Assembly: GCA_000737985.1 (NCBI GenBank)
Contig: JNVT01000051.1
Location: 1 to 64,000 of the forward strand
DNA from: Gammaproteobacteria bacterium MFB021
Lineage (GTDB): Bacteria > Pseudomonadota > Gammaproteobacteria > Pseudomonadales > Halomonadaceae
DNA length: 64,000 bases
Direction of reading: 5' to 3'
Position numbers and translations under genes: made by a program. The notes under the pieces are model-generated. The model saw nothing but the letters and a program-made list of their open reading frames with translations. It ran no database searches and was not told the DNA's origin. Of the stretch, positions 51,980-61,445 are shown in pieces. Within the stretch, counting starts at the first letter, position 1, and every line of letters begins with the position of its first letter.

Positions 51980-53509
51980 TTATCTGCGCTCGATGATGGT
52001 CTGATAAAGGGTGGCGCCCAGCTTATCCGCTGACAGAGTCTTGCGCACCTTATCGCTTGGTGCGGTGTCGGTCTGCCAGATGAAATAGTTCGTCAAACCA
52101 TCCGGTTCGCCATGGTCGGCATACACGCCCGGCATGATCGGTACGTGGTCGCCGTAGAACGCCAGCATGCCGGGCCTGTCGGCCGCCGTCAGCAGTTCCT
52201 TGAGGCGCGCGAGCATCTGGTCGCCGTTGTGCAGGTGGCGCAGATAGACCGCGAGATCGCCATGGCCTTCGGGCAGCTCGCCCTCGAGCCAGTCGGCGGC
52301 GACGCGGGCATCGGGTGTCTCCAGATGCAGCGGGCCATGGTTCTCCATGCTGATCAAGAATACGAACAGCGGCTGCGTCGGGCCCGTGGCGAGCATCTCG
52401 CGCACCTTCGCCGCGAGGGCCAGATCGCCGGTGTACTGGCCGTCGCGATCGCTCTCGTCGAAGGCGCGGATATCGATGAAGTCATCGAAGCCGAGCTGCG
52501 GATAGACTCGGTCGCGCAGATAGAAGCTGGCCGGGTAGGGGTGCACGCAGACCGTACGATAGCCCAGCGCCTTGAGCGCACCGGCAAGGTTGCGCACCGG
52601 CATCCGCGCCAGCTGATGGTAGGGATTGAAGCGGTGACCGCCGAGAGCTTCCGGGGTCAGGCCGGTGAGCACCGCGCACTCGGTGCGCACGGTGTTGGCG
52701 CCCCAGGCGGGCACCTCGAAGCGGCCTGCCGCCAGCGCCTGCTCACTCAGGGTGTCGAACTCGCGCAGAATTTCCGGGCGAATGCCGGGGTACCAGCGGC
52801 GCGGATCGAAGAACGATTCGCTCTGTACCAGTACCAGGTGCGGCAGGGTGGCCTTGGCCGGCGGCGTGCTGGGCTCGGGGAACGCCGCGGCGTTGCCGCC
52901 CGCTGCCAGCGGCTGGCGCAGTAACCTGCCGTAGGCCCATAGATAAGGGTAGAGGCCCAGCTCGACCAGATCGCGGTTGGGCTCGAGGGTGCAGGTCGGC
53001 AGGCGCGGCAGCGCCAGCCACAGGGCGAGCGCGCTGGCGGCGCTCAGCGCCAGGGTGACGAACAGGCTCCAGGGCGCATCGGGGCGGGCGAACAGCGAGG
53101 GTTCGAGCCAGAACCCGGCAGCGATGGCCAGGGCGCCGGCACTGCTGGCGGCGATGGTCAAACCGATACCGAAGAACGGGATATAAAGTCGCGGGTGCTT
53201 GACCGCATCGACGAAGTACTCGAAGTCCTGGCACAGAAACGGCTCGCGCAGCGATGCCGACTTGGTGTTGTTGACCTGGACGATCACCATCTGCAGCGAG
53301 CCGGCGATCACCACCGCGAACCACGGCCGCTGCACGATCAGCAGCCACAGCGCGAAGTGCAGCAGGGTGGTGGCCGCGTGCACGCCGATCACCGCCACTG
53401 GACGACGCCATAGCGGGCGGGGGCGCGGAGCGAGCAGCAGCTCGAACAGCGACGTGAGCAGCAGCGTGATCAGCGCGGCGCCCAGGGTGTGAGCGATACC
53501 GGCACTCAT
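51980..53509 (-). CDS. Membrane-bound LTA synthase/sulfatase-like protein (RkpI position)
   Basis: About 509 residues. Several membrane helices occupy residues about 5-210 (AALITLLLTSLFELLLA; FALWLLIVQRPWFAVVIAG), followed by a C-terminal alkaline-phosphatase-superfamily domain: VLVQSESFFDPR (first metal/nucleophile strand), GANTVRTECAVLTGL (candidate catalytic Thr), FLISMENHGPLH and LAFYGDHVPIMPG (metal-binding Asp-His). The fold resembles LTA synthases and phosphoethanolamine transferases, which move a phospho-headgroup to a lipid or glycan outside the membrane. The open frame extends to 53680, but ATG 53509 overlaps the SDR stop (ATGA) and starts a proper membrane segment, so it is chosen. 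It occupies the position of rkpI; identity with RkpI is not proven. A 180-bp gap separates it from the PKS. Confidence 0.82.
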   Translation of the reverse strand: MSAGIAHTLGAALITLLLTSLFELLLAPRPRPLWRRPVAVIGVHAATTLLHFALWLLIVQRPWFAVVIAGSLQMVIVQVNNTKSASLREPFLCQDFEYFVDAVKHPRLYIPFFGIGLTIAASSAGALAIAAGFWLEPSLFARPDAPWSLFVTLALSAASALALWLALPRLPTCTLEPNRDLVELGLYPYLWAYGRLLRQPLAAGGNAAAFPEPSTPPAKATLPHLVLVQSESFFDPRRWYPGIRPEILREFDTLSEQALAAGRFEVPAWGANTVRTECAVLTGLTPEALGGHRFNPYHQLARMPVRNLAGALKALGYRTVCVHPYPASFYLRDRVYPQLGFDDFIDIRAFDESDRDGQYTGDLALAAKVREMLATGPTQPLFVFLISMENHGPLHLETPDARVAADWLEGELPEGHGDLAVYLRHLHNGDQMLARLKELLTAADRPGMLAFYGDHVPIMPGVYADHGEPDGLTNYFIWQTDTAPSDKVRKTLSADKLGATLYQTIIERR

Positions 53510-54285
53510 GACTTCGAGCCCTCGGCGTAGTCGAGCCACTTGAGCAGGCGCTGGGAGACCGCCGCCGGCAGCACCGCCAGCCACCAGCAGCCGAAGTCGA
53601 GCGGGAAGGGGAAGCTGACCCGGGCGCGATTGCGCGCCACGCCGGCGGCGATACGCCGGGCGGCCCGCTCGGGTTGCCACAGAAACGGCTTTGGCCCGGG
53701 CATGTCATGGCACATCTGCGAGCTGACGTAGCCTGGCATGATCACGCTGACGCCGACGCCGTAGGGCGCCAGCCAGCCGCGCAGGGCCTCTCCGTAGGCC
53801 TTCACGCCGGCCTTGCTGGCGCTGTAGCTGGGCGTCACCGGCAGCCCGTGGTAGGCGGCCAGCGAGCTCATGAAGACCAGCTGGCCACGACCCGCGGCGC
53901 GCATGCGCTTGCCCAGAAAGTTGCCCATCGCCATGGGCACGCGCAGGTTGATCGCCAGCAGGCGGCTGGCGTCTTCCCAGGCTTCGCCCTGGTTGTCGGC
54001 GCCGATATCGATGTTCATGCCGGCGTTGACGATGACCAGGTCGGGCGGCGTCGGCGCGCACAGCGACTCGAGCCAGGCGAACAGGGCAATGTCGTCGTCG
54101 AGGTCGACGCGGCTGGTCTCGACCTCGGCACCCAGCCGCCGGCAGGCGCCGGCGACCTCATCGAGCACATCGCTGCGCCGCCCGTGCAGCACCAGGTGGC
54201 AGCCTGCGGCATGCGCTTGGGCGTAGTGCCTGGCCAGGGCGGCGCCGATGGCACCGGTGGCACCGGTGATGACGATACGTCTCAT
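53506..54285 (-). CDS. rkpH: Short-chain dehydrogenase/reductase, RkpH-like
   Basis: A 259-residue classical SDR: the NAD(P) motif ITGATGAIGAA (about 5-15), NAG as VNAGMNID (about 86-93) and the catalytic Tyr-x-x-x-Lys in SYSASKAG (about 154-161). A hydrophobic C-terminal stretch (FGCWWLAVLPAAV) could associate with the membrane, as in 3-ketodihydrosphingosine and acyl reductases. Overlaps both neighbours by four bases (ATGA), so part of one tightly coupled operon. Predicted role: reduction of the ketone produced by the oxoamine synthase to an amino alcohol. Substrate is inferred from context only. Confidence 0.82.
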   Translation of the reverse strand: MRRIVITGATGAIGAALARHYAQAHAAGCHLVLHGRRSDVLDEVAGACRRLGAEVETSRVDLDDDIALFAWLESLCAPTPPDLVIVNAGMNIDIGADNQGEAWEDASRLLAINLRVPMAMGNFLGKRMRAAGRGQLVFMSSLAAYHGLPVTPSYSASKAGVKAYGEALRGWLAPYGVGVSVIMPGYVSSQMCHDMPGPKPFLWQPERAARRIAAGVARNRARVSFPFPLDFGCWWLAVLPAAVSQRLLKWLDYAEGSKS

Positions 54286-55529
54286 GAAGCAATCTCGTCC
54301 TTGAGTTGTTGCAGCGGCGAGCGGTCACGTTCCATGACCTGCAGCGCATGCCCGGCCGCCAGCTCGATACCCGGGCGGCAGTAGAACCCGCCGTTGATCT
54401 GGACCGTCTGCGCCACGGTTCGGCGATAGGCCCGAAACAGTGCCGCATCCGGCTGCGGCCTATTCTGCCAGAAATCGTCCAGCTTGCCCTGATGGGTGAG
54501 CCCGGGCATGTCGTAGATCGGCGAGGCCAGGGTGTGGGTGGGGCAGCCGAAGCCGAGCGAGACGTTGCCGGCGGTACTGTTGACGGTGACCAATCCACTG
54601 GCGCGCTTGAGCAGCGCCTCCAGATTGCCGCCCTCGAGATAGACCAGGCGCCCCGCCAGATCGTACTCCTTCATCAGCACCTTGATCAGCCGAGCGTAGT
54701 GGGCCAGGCCCATGTCCAGCGGGTGGTTCTTGATCACCAGGCGGGCGTCGGCGGGGGCGTGATAGGCGAACGAGGCCGCCACCTTGCCGATCACCTCCTG
54801 CATGTTCTTGAACTCGGAGTGATAGCGGATCTGGGCATCGCTCTTGAGCTGCAGCGGCAGCAGAAAGAACGGATGGTCTTCGCTCAGCAGCGTGTGCATA
54901 CGCTCGTCGTCGCGCCGTGTCAGATAGGGCATGCGCGCCTTGCGCAGCAGAAACCCGGCGTACTCCACCGGTGCGGTGACCAGCGCGTGATTGCGGTAGT
55001 GCGGATGCAGAAACGGGTTGGCCGCCCCGGCCAGATGATAGAGCACGTCGTGGCGCGCGCGGGTGCTGAACTGGTTGGGGAACGGCACGGGCTTGCCGGC
55101 GCTGGGCAAGCGCTTTCCCGCCTCGCGGTACCACGCCGGGTCCCGCGGCAGCAGCGAGTGGGCGTTGACGCCTTCGCGCTCCAGGGTGACCCAGTAGGGG
55201 CGAAAGTAGCCCTCTTCGAACACGTGATTGCGAATACCGCGTTCACGCGCGGCGAGAATCGCGCGGCGATGCACCGGGCGGCGGTCGCCGAACACCACCT
55301 GATCGGTCACCGCGTGGCGCTCCCAGATCCGCGCCAGGTAGGCGGGAATCCGTTCGGCATGGCCGCGGTAGACATAGGTATTGCCATGGTGCCAGTAGAG
55401 GCTGTCGCCGACGGTGAAGTTGACCTTGATCACGCGATGCCCTGCCGCAAGCAGCTGCTCGCCAAGCCGGTCGAAGAACGGCGAGCAGACACCTTGCAGC
55501 AGCAGGAAACACTTGCGGGACGTTGTCAA
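54282..55529 (-). CDS. kpsS: Capsule polysaccharide Kdo transferase KpsS
   Basis: KpsS adds the first Kdo to the lipid acceptor, and KpsC extends the poly-Kdo linker, in group 2 capsules. The 415-residue protein matches the Capsule_synth family: FLLLQGVCSPFFDRLGE at the N-terminus, the FEEGYFRPYWVTLEREGVN segment (about 115-133), KNHPLDMG (about 268-275) and TVNSTAGNVSLGFGCP (about 315-330), which form the CMP-Kdo and acceptor site region. The start is a TTG one base after the kpsC stop; translation is probably coupled. Kdo-supplying genes (kpsF/kpsU types) are not in the window; housekeeping Kdo genes may suffice. Confidence 0.92.
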   Translation of the reverse strand: MTTSRKCFLLLQGVCSPFFDRLGEQLLAAGHRVIKVNFTVGDSLYWHHGNTYVYRGHAERIPAYLARIWERHAVTDQVVFGDRRPVHRRAILAARERGIRNHVFEEGYFRPYWVTLEREGVNAHSLLPRDPAWYREAGKRLPSAGKPVPFPNQFSTRARHDVLYHLAGAANPFLHPHYRNHALVTAPVEYAGFLLRKARMPYLTRRDDERMHTLLSEDHPFFLLPLQLKSDAQIRYHSEFKNMQEVIGKVAASFAYHAPADARLVIKNHPLDMGLAHYARLIKVLMKEYDLAGRLVYLEGGNLEALLKRASGLVTVNSTAGNVSLGFGCPTHTLASPIYDMPGLTHQGKLDDFWQNRPQPDAALFRAYRRTVAQTVQINGGFYCRPGIELAAGHALQVMERDRSPLQQLKDEIAS

Positions 55530-55530
55530 C

Positions 55531-57621
55531 TCATTGCCTTTTGGAAAACAGGTTGCGGTAGAGGCGATAGGCGCGGGTGCGCAGGGAGAGCCCCCGGCGC
55601 GCGCTGCGCTGCTGGCGCATCAGCTCGATGGCGGTGTCGGCATTGCAGTAGTCGCCGCTCTGCGGGTCGACATAGGTCGGATAGAGCAACAGCGCTCCGG
55701 CGATCAGCGCGTCGAGGCTCAGGCGGCGCGTGCGCCGGGGGCTGTGCAGTCGGTCGTGGGTCAGCCCCCAGCCGGCGTAGAACGGCAGCCCGTAGGTGTG
55801 TACCGCGACGCCGCGCATCAGCCCCTCGAAGCCGGTCAGCGAGCACATGGTGTGAATCTCGTCGGCCAGGTCGATCAGATCGATGATGTCACAGTCGACC
55901 AGCTCGAGGTCGAACAGGCCCTCGGCCTGGCGGTCGATCAGCCCGACCCGTGCCCCCGAGGTCACGTCCGGATGCGGCTTGTAGATGATGAAGGCATCCG
56001 GTCGGCGCTCGCGCACGGCCGCCAGCAGCTGCTGGTTGGTCTTGATCTCCGGCGAGCCCTGGGCGATCGACGCATCGGTCTCGACCTGGCCCGGCACCAG
56101 TACGATCGGCCGTGTACCGATCGCCTCACGCGGCAGCGCCGGCAGGTTGCGCCCGGCGACGTTGTACTTCGACAGCTTGAGATCGATCAGCCGCTGGCGC
56201 AGACGCGCCGCTCGCGCCAGCAGGGCGGCATCGAAGGGGGTGTGCTCGAGCAGTTGCTCGAGATCGCTGGTGTGGTTGGCGTCGTAGTAGAGGCCACGGG
56301 CATCGAAGGCGAGCGAGAGCGGCCGGGTCAGGTCGACCCCGAGACCCACCGAGCGCACGAAGCCATCCTCCATGCGCCACAGGCGTACCCCGTGCGTCTG
56401 GCACAGCGTCTTGATCTCCGGGGTGAGTTTCTGCCCCCACACCACCAGGCTGTCGCAGGTCGCGAGCTGTGCCGCCAGCGGTGTCTTCTCGTGGCTGAAC
56501 TGCACCGTCGCCGCCGGGCCCAGGAAGTCCCTGACGAAGCCGCGCTTCCAGTTGGAGAAGCCCAGTGCCAGCCAGCGACCCGCCAGGCGGTCGCGCTGGC
56601 GCTTCTGGTCGGCGAGCAGGTCGAGAGTCTCCTCCAGCGTCGAAGGGGTGGCGGTGTAGGGGTTGGCGTAGCGGCAGTAGCGTAGATAGGCCGCCGCGAA
56701 CAGCTCTTGCAGCGAACGTCGACGCTGCCGCCGCGGGCACGTCTGGGCGTCCCGGGTGAGCCCCCAGCCGGCGTAGAAGGGGACGCCGAAGCAGTGCACC
56801 GGCTTGCCCGCCATCAGCGCTTCGAACCCGAGTTGGCTGGTGACCACGTAGACCGCCTCCACCGCATCCATCAGCGCCCAGGGGTTGATGTCTTCGCCCA
56901 TCAGGCGACAGCGCGGCTGGGTCGCTGCCGCGGTGAGATAGCCGCGCTTGCGCCCGGCGATCACGTCGGGATGGGTCTTGATCAGGATCTCCGCCTCGGG
57001 ATGATCGGCCAGCGCCTGTTCGAGCATCCGCGTGAAGGCGTCGGCATCGGCCATGCCGTGGGTGATCGAGGCGTCGTCGCGGGTCTGATCCACCACCAGC
57101 ACGCGCGGGCGCTCGGCCGGAGGCAGCGGGCGATCCGGGGCGTGGTTGTACTTGGACAGACGCAGCTCGCGCAGACGCTGCATGGCGCGCGCCGCGCGGT
57201 CGAGCTCCGCGGCATCGAACTCGGCGTGGTTGAGCCAGCGCTCGAGATCGGAGGGCCGCGTGGCGTCGTAATAGATGCCGCTGAAATCGACCACCAGGCT
57301 GTGCGGCTGAGCGTGGTCCACCCCCAGCCCCAGTGAGCGCAGGAAACCATCCTCGATCGCCACGTAGGGTAGGTCACGTCGGGCGGCCAGGCGGCGTGCC
57401 CGGGCCGCGGTGGGCTTGAGCCCCCAGCCGACCACCGCATCCATCGGGCGCCGGCTGTGCGGGCCGACATGCTCGAGCTGCGGATACTCCGGCAGCAGAC
57501 AGCCCACGATGCGCCAGCGCGCCAGCCCGCGGGAGAGATAGCCGGCCACGCGGCCGCCTGCAGCCCCTCGCCCTGAAGAAGGCAGTGAAGAAGACGACGA
57601 GACTGTCGGATCGTTATTCAT
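55531..57621 (-). CDS. kpsC: Capsule polysaccharide Kdo transferase KpsC (two catalytic modules)
   Basis: A dual-domain retaining Kdo transferase. The two related halves (about 45-330 and 380-640) each show GDGF-type motifs: AIEDGFLRSLGLGVD in the first and RMEDGFVRSVGLGVDLTRP in the second. KTHPDV and KPHPDVTSG follow in turn, and FYAGWGLT occurs in both. These pair with KpsS to build the Kdo linker. The open frame reaches a start at 57684 with no ribosome site; ATG 57621 (MNNDPTV) is chosen because the family has a short N-terminus. First gene of the minus-strand operon kpsC-kpsS-SDR-sulfatase-PKS-oxoamine synthase. RkpJ of Sinorhizobium is the corresponding KpsC-like protein. Confidence 0.92.
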   Translation of the reverse strand: MNNDPTVSSSSSLPSSGRGAAGGRVAGYLSRGLARWRIVGCLLPEYPQLEHVGPHSRRPMDAVVGWGLKPTAARARRLAARRDLPYVAIEDGFLRSLGLGVDHAQPHSLVVDFSGIYYDATRPSDLERWLNHAEFDAAELDRAARAMQRLRELRLSKYNHAPDRPLPPAERPRVLVVDQTRDDASITHGMADADAFTRMLEQALADHPEAEILIKTHPDVIAGRKRGYLTAAATQPRCRLMGEDINPWALMDAVEAVYVVTSQLGFEALMAGKPVHCFGVPFYAGWGLTRDAQTCPRRQRRRSLQELFAAAYLRYCRYANPYTATPSTLEETLDLLADQKRQRDRLAGRWLALGFSNWKRGFVRDFLGPAATVQFSHEKTPLAAQLATCDSLVVWGQKLTPEIKTLCQTHGVRLWRMEDGFVRSVGLGVDLTRPLSLAFDARGLYYDANHTSDLEQLLEHTPFDAALLARAARLRQRLIDLKLSKYNVAGRNLPALPREAIGTRPIVLVPGQVETDASIAQGSPEIKTNQQLLAAVRERRPDAFIIYKPHPDVTSGARVGLIDRQAEGLFDLELVDCDIIDLIDLADEIHTMCSLTGFEGLMRGVAVHTYGLPFYAGWGLTHDRLHSPRRTRRLSLDALIAGALLLYPTYVDPQSGDYCNADTAIELMRQQRSARRGLSLRTRAYRLYRNLFSKRQ

Positions 57622-58471
57622 ATTGCGAGAAAGAGGCCAGACCGTCATCGAAAAGGATCGCCACGCTACGCAACCTCCCTGCATTAGGCAATCGCCAGAG
57701 ACGTACGGAGCGGAAAGTGCGCGCAGTGTAGCGTATCGGGGGGCGGATTTGGGGACGTTTTCAACCGCTGTCTGGCGATCGCGAAAGAGACTGGGCCAGG
57801 CGTTTCAATGTGTATCGATTAACGCGCTAATTGAAGATGCAAGTGTAATCAAGGTTTTCTCATGGAAAAGGCGATTCATGCCTGTATGAGAACTCTCATG
57901 TGTCGACGTGTCATGGTCTCCGTTTTCTTTCATAGTCGGTCTGGTGTCGATGTCTGGCTTTCTCATGCAACGCAGAGGATGGCGTCCATTCACTGACGTA
58001 ATAGGCACGTTGTGGATACGCCAATCGTCCTCGTGGCTGCCGTTTTTATTCTCGTAAAACTCTTTTGAAACAGTATCTTGTAGTGGTTTAGAAAATCTCA
58101 GTGTCTTCGATGAATTTGTTGATCGACAGATTCAACAACTCATGTCGTCGATCGATAATGTCGATTTACAAAAAGAAACATTGGTGTTTTTTGACGTTTG
58201 ACTCGCCGTGAGCTTTCACCGAAAAAGAGCGCGAGTTCGCCCGTTCGAGAGCGCCGGCGATATCACTGATTACCGTCTTGCTCGCTGTCGTGTAGCGAAA
58301 CGTCAACAGGGTTCGGCCGGTGCCGGATTGGCCCGTGATTACAGGAATTGACATGTCTGCATCTGCCAGCGTCAGCGGTGTACATGACTTCGAGGCCAGA
58401 GGCACCTCTGACGGTGCCGGTTCGGTCCGCTTTGCCGCTGTGCCGCGGCGGCGTCGATCGGAGTCACTCGC
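57622..58471. other. Divergent promoter region between kpsC and cysD, with a possible gene remnant
   Basis: 850 bp, AT-rich from about 57800 to 58200, between the diverging kpsC and cysD genes; both promoters should lie here but are not resolved. At 58058-58201 an open stretch of 47 codons after a stop reads like a protein C-terminus (DEFVDRQIQQLMSSIDNV, then DLQKETLVFFDV) and ends in TGA. It has no start codon before the ATG at 58142, so it may be a remnant of a deleted gene. Nothing else recognised. Confidence 0.5.
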
Positions 58472-59389
58472 GTGAGCGCGCCGGGAATGCGGGGCCAGAC
58501 CCACCTGAGACAGCTCGAGGCGGAGTCGATGCACATCATCCGCGAAGTGGTGGCCGAGTTTCGCCGCCCGGTGATGCTCTACTCCATCGGCAAGGACTCC
58601 TCGGTGATGCTGCATCTGGCGCGCAAGGCGTTCTATCCGGGCACGCCGCCGTTTCCGCTGCTGCACGTCAATACCACCTGGAAGTTCAAGGAGATGATCG
58701 CCTTTCGCGACCGCGTCCTGGCACAGGTCGGTATGCCGCTGATCGAGCACATCAATGAAGAGGGGCGCGCCGCCGGCATCAATCCCTTCGATCATGGCAG
58801 CGCCAAGTACACCGACATCATGAAGACCCAGGCGCTCAAGCAGGCGCTGGATACCCACGGCTTCGATGCCGCCTTCGGCGGCGCGCGGCGCGACGAGGAA
58901 GCCTCCCGCGCCAAGGAGCGGGTCTACTCCTTCCGTGACAGGCACCACCGCTGGGATCCCAGGAACCAGCGCCCGGAACTGTGGAATCTCTACAACGGCA
59001 GGATCGGCCCGGGCGAGTCGATCCGCGTCTTCCCGCTCTCCAACTGGACCGAGCTGGACATCTGGCAATACATCCACCTCGAGTCGATTCCCATCGTGCC
59101 GCTCTATTACGCCGCGCCACGCCCGGTGGTGGTGCGCGACGGCGGGCTGATCATGGTCGATGACGAGCGTCTGCCGCTGGCCCCGGGCGAGGTGCCCGAG
59201 GAGCGCTGGGTGCGCTTCCGCACCCTCGGCTGTTACCCGCTCACCGGCGCCGTCTCGTCCCGCGCCGCGACGCTGCCCGCGATCATCCAGGAGATGCTGC
59301 TGACCCGCACCAGCGAGCGCTTCGGGCGTGCCATCGACCATGACCAGGCGGGCTCGATGGAGAAGAAAAAACGCGAAGGGTACTTCTGA
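58472..59389 (+). CDS. cysD: Sulfate adenylyltransferase subunit 2
   Basis: With CysN forms adenosine 5'-phosphosulfate from ATP and sulfate. The 305-residue PP-loop protein begins [16 protein letters not shown] (about 10-25), then [19 protein letters not shown] with the SGGKDS-like PP-loop motif; [17 protein letters not shown] (about 132-148) is highly characteristic. GTG 58472 has GGAG 8 bases upstream; ATG 58487 is possible. It is followed by a 73-base gap to cysNC. Full-length and intact. Confidence 0.96.
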   Translation: MSAPGMRGQTHLRQLEAESMHIIREVVAEFRRPVMLYSIGKDSSVMLHLARKAFYPGTPPFPLLHVNTTWKFKEMIAFRDRVLAQVGMPLIEHINEEGRAAGINPFDHGSAKYTDIMKTQALKQALDTHGFDAAFGGARRDEEASRAKERVYSFRDRHHRWDPRNQRPELWNLYNGRIGPGESIRVFPLSNWTELDIWQYIHLESIPIVPLYYAAPRPVVVRDGGLIMVDDERLPLAPGEVPEERWVRFRTLGCYPLTGAVSSRAATLPAIIQEMLLTRTSERFGRAIDHDQAGSMEKKKREGYF

Positions 59390-59462
59390 GACGGCCGCGC
59401 CGGAATCGAACCAGAACCAGCGGCAGGCGCCCGGGCGCCGCATGCCACCGAGAGGGAACACC

Positions 59463-61373
59463 GTGTCACACGCGTCAGCCATGATCACCGACAACATCGA
59501 AGCCTACCTGAGAGTGCACGAGCACAAGGGAATCCTGCGCTTCATTACCTGCGGCAGCGTCGATGATGGCAAGTCGACCCTGATCGGGCGGCTGCTGCAC
59601 GACGCCAGGATGATTTTCGAGGATCAGCTGGCGGCGGTGGCGCGGGACTCCAAACGCTGCGGTACCACCGGTGAACGCATGGATCTGGCGCTGCTGGTCG
59701 ATGGCCTGCAGGCCGAGCGCGAGCAGGGCATCACCATCGATGTCGCCTACCGTTTCTTCTCCACCGACAAGCGCAAGTTCATCATCGCCGACACCCCGGG
59801 ACACGAGCAGTACACCCGCAACATGGTCACCGGTGCTTCTACCGCCGATCTGGCGGTGATCCTGATCGATGCGCGCCTCGGGGTTCAGGCGCAGACCCGG
59901 CGGCACAGCTATCTGTGCGACCTGCTGGGTATTCGCCATCTGGTAGTGGCGGTCAACAAGATGGACCTGGTCGGCTACTCGCGCGAGCGCTTCGACGAAA
60001 TCGTCGCGGCGTACCGCCATTTCGCCACGCGGCTGACGGCCACCGATATCCGCTTCGTGCCACTGTCCGCGCTGGAGGGTGACAACGTCGTCGACCCCAG
60101 CGAGCGCATGCCGTGGTATCAGCTCGGTGGCCAGCGCGGCCCGGCGTTGCTGGCGCTGCTCGAGCAGATCGATATCGCCTCCCCGGCGCCGTTCGAGGCG
60201 CTGCGTTTCCCGGTGCAGTACGTCAACCGTCCCAACCCTCACTTCCGCGGCTACTGCGGCACCCTGGCCGCCGGCAGCCTGCGCCAGGGTGATGCGGTGC
60301 GGGTGCTGCCGTCGCGGCGCTGCGCCCGGGTGGCGCGCCTGGTCACCAACGATGGCGATCTCGAGATCGCCTATCCGGGGCAGTCGATCACCGTGACCCT
60401 CGACGCCGAAATCGATGTCTCGCGCGGCGACATGCTGGTCGCGGAGGCATCGGAGCTGACGCCCTGCAGCGGCTTCAGCGCGGATCTGGTGTGGCTGCAC
60501 GAAACGCCGTTGGCACTGGGCCACGAGTACGAACTCAAGGCGGCGACCCGTAGCGTCTGCGCGCGGGTGGTGCGGCTGGTGCATCAGGTCGATGTCGACA
60601 CCCTGGCGCATACGCCCACGCAGCGGCTCGCGCTCAACGGAATCGCGCGCTGCCAGATCGAGGTGGACCAGCCGCTGGTGCTGGACAGCTATCGGCGCTC
60701 CCCGGGCACCGGCGCTTTCGTGCTGATCGATCGCTTCAACCATCTGACCGTCGCCGCCGGCATGGTCGTCGACACCCTGAGCGCGGCCAATCTGGTGTGG
60801 CACGACATGGCGGTGACCCAGCGCCGGCGCGCCGAGCGCCACCGCCAGAAACCCTGCGTGGTGTGGTTCACCGGGCTCTCCGGCGCCGGCAAGTCGAGCG
60901 TCGCCGATGCACTCGAGCGCCAGCTCTTCGGCATGGGCCACAGCACCTACCTGCTCGATGGCGACAACCTGCGCCACGGCCTGTGCAGCGATCTGGGCTT
61001 CGGCGACCGCGAGCGCCAGGAAAACATGCGTCGGGTCGGCGAGGTGGCTCGGCTGATGGTCGACGCCGGCATGATCGTGCTGGTCGCACTCATCTCTCCC
61101 TTTCGCCAGGAGCGCCAGCGGGTGCGCGAGCGTATGGCGCCGGGCGAGTTCATCGAAGTGTTCGTCAATACCCCGCTGGCGGTGTGCGAGCGACGTGATC
61201 CCAAGGGACTCTACCGCCGTGCCCGGGCAGGGGAGATCGCCCAGTTCACCGGTATCAGCTCGCCCTACGAAGCGCCCCAGCACACCGAGATCGAGATCGA
61301 TACCTCGCACGACGACCTGGCGCTGACGGTCGCCGGGCTGATCGCCGCGCTGCGGCGCGAGGGCGTCATTTGA
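59463..61373 (+). CDS. cysNC: Bifunctional sulfate adenylyltransferase GTPase subunit / APS kinase (CysNC)
   Basis: Residues about 25-450 are the GTPase CysN: P-loop [13 protein letters not shown] (about 31-43), switch [12 protein letters not shown] and NKMDLVG. Residues about 455-636 are APS kinase: [27 protein letters not shown] and the later REKDPKGLY-like ERRDPKGLY. The fusion makes PAPS directly. GTG 59463 after GAGAGGG is chosen over ATG 59481; the frame further upstream overlaps cysD. Full-length. The gene is immediately followed, 72 bases later, by the lipoprotein of export set B with no terminator seen, so a sulfate-activation/capsule transcript is possible. Confidence 0.95.
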   Translation: MSHASAMITDNIEAYLRVHEHKGILRFITCGSVDDGKSTLIGRLLHDARMIFEDQLAAVARDSKRCGTTGERMDLALLVDGLQAEREQGITIDVAYRFFSTDKRKFIIADTPGHEQYTRNMVTGASTADLAVILIDARLGVQAQTRRHSYLCDLLGIRHLVVAVNKMDLVGYSRERFDEIVAAYRHFATRLTATDIRFVPLSALEGDNVVDPSERMPWYQLGGQRGPALLALLEQIDIASPAPFEALRFPVQYVNRPNPHFRGYCGTLAAGSLRQGDAVRVLPSRRCARVARLVTNDGDLEIAYPGQSITVTLDAEIDVSRGDMLVAEASELTPCSGFSADLVWLHETPLALGHEYELKAATRSVCARVVRLVHQVDVDTLAHTPTQRLALNGIARCQIEVDQPLVLDSYRRSPGTGAFVLIDRFNHLTVAAGMVVDTLSAANLVWHDMAVTQRRRAERHRQKPCVVWFTGLSGAGKSSVADALERQLFGMGHSTYLLDGDNLRHGLCSDLGFGDRERQENMRRVGEVARLMVDAGMIVLVALISPFRQERQRVRERMAPGEFIEVFVNTPLAVCERRDPKGLYRRARAGEIAQFTGISSPYEAPQHTEIEIDTSHDDLALTVAGLIAALRREGVI

Positions 61374-61445
61374 ACCGCTATTCGGAGTGATCCCGCTGGT
61401 CGGACGGCCGGCGGGCCAGGCAGGACAAGCAGGAGGATAACCCGC

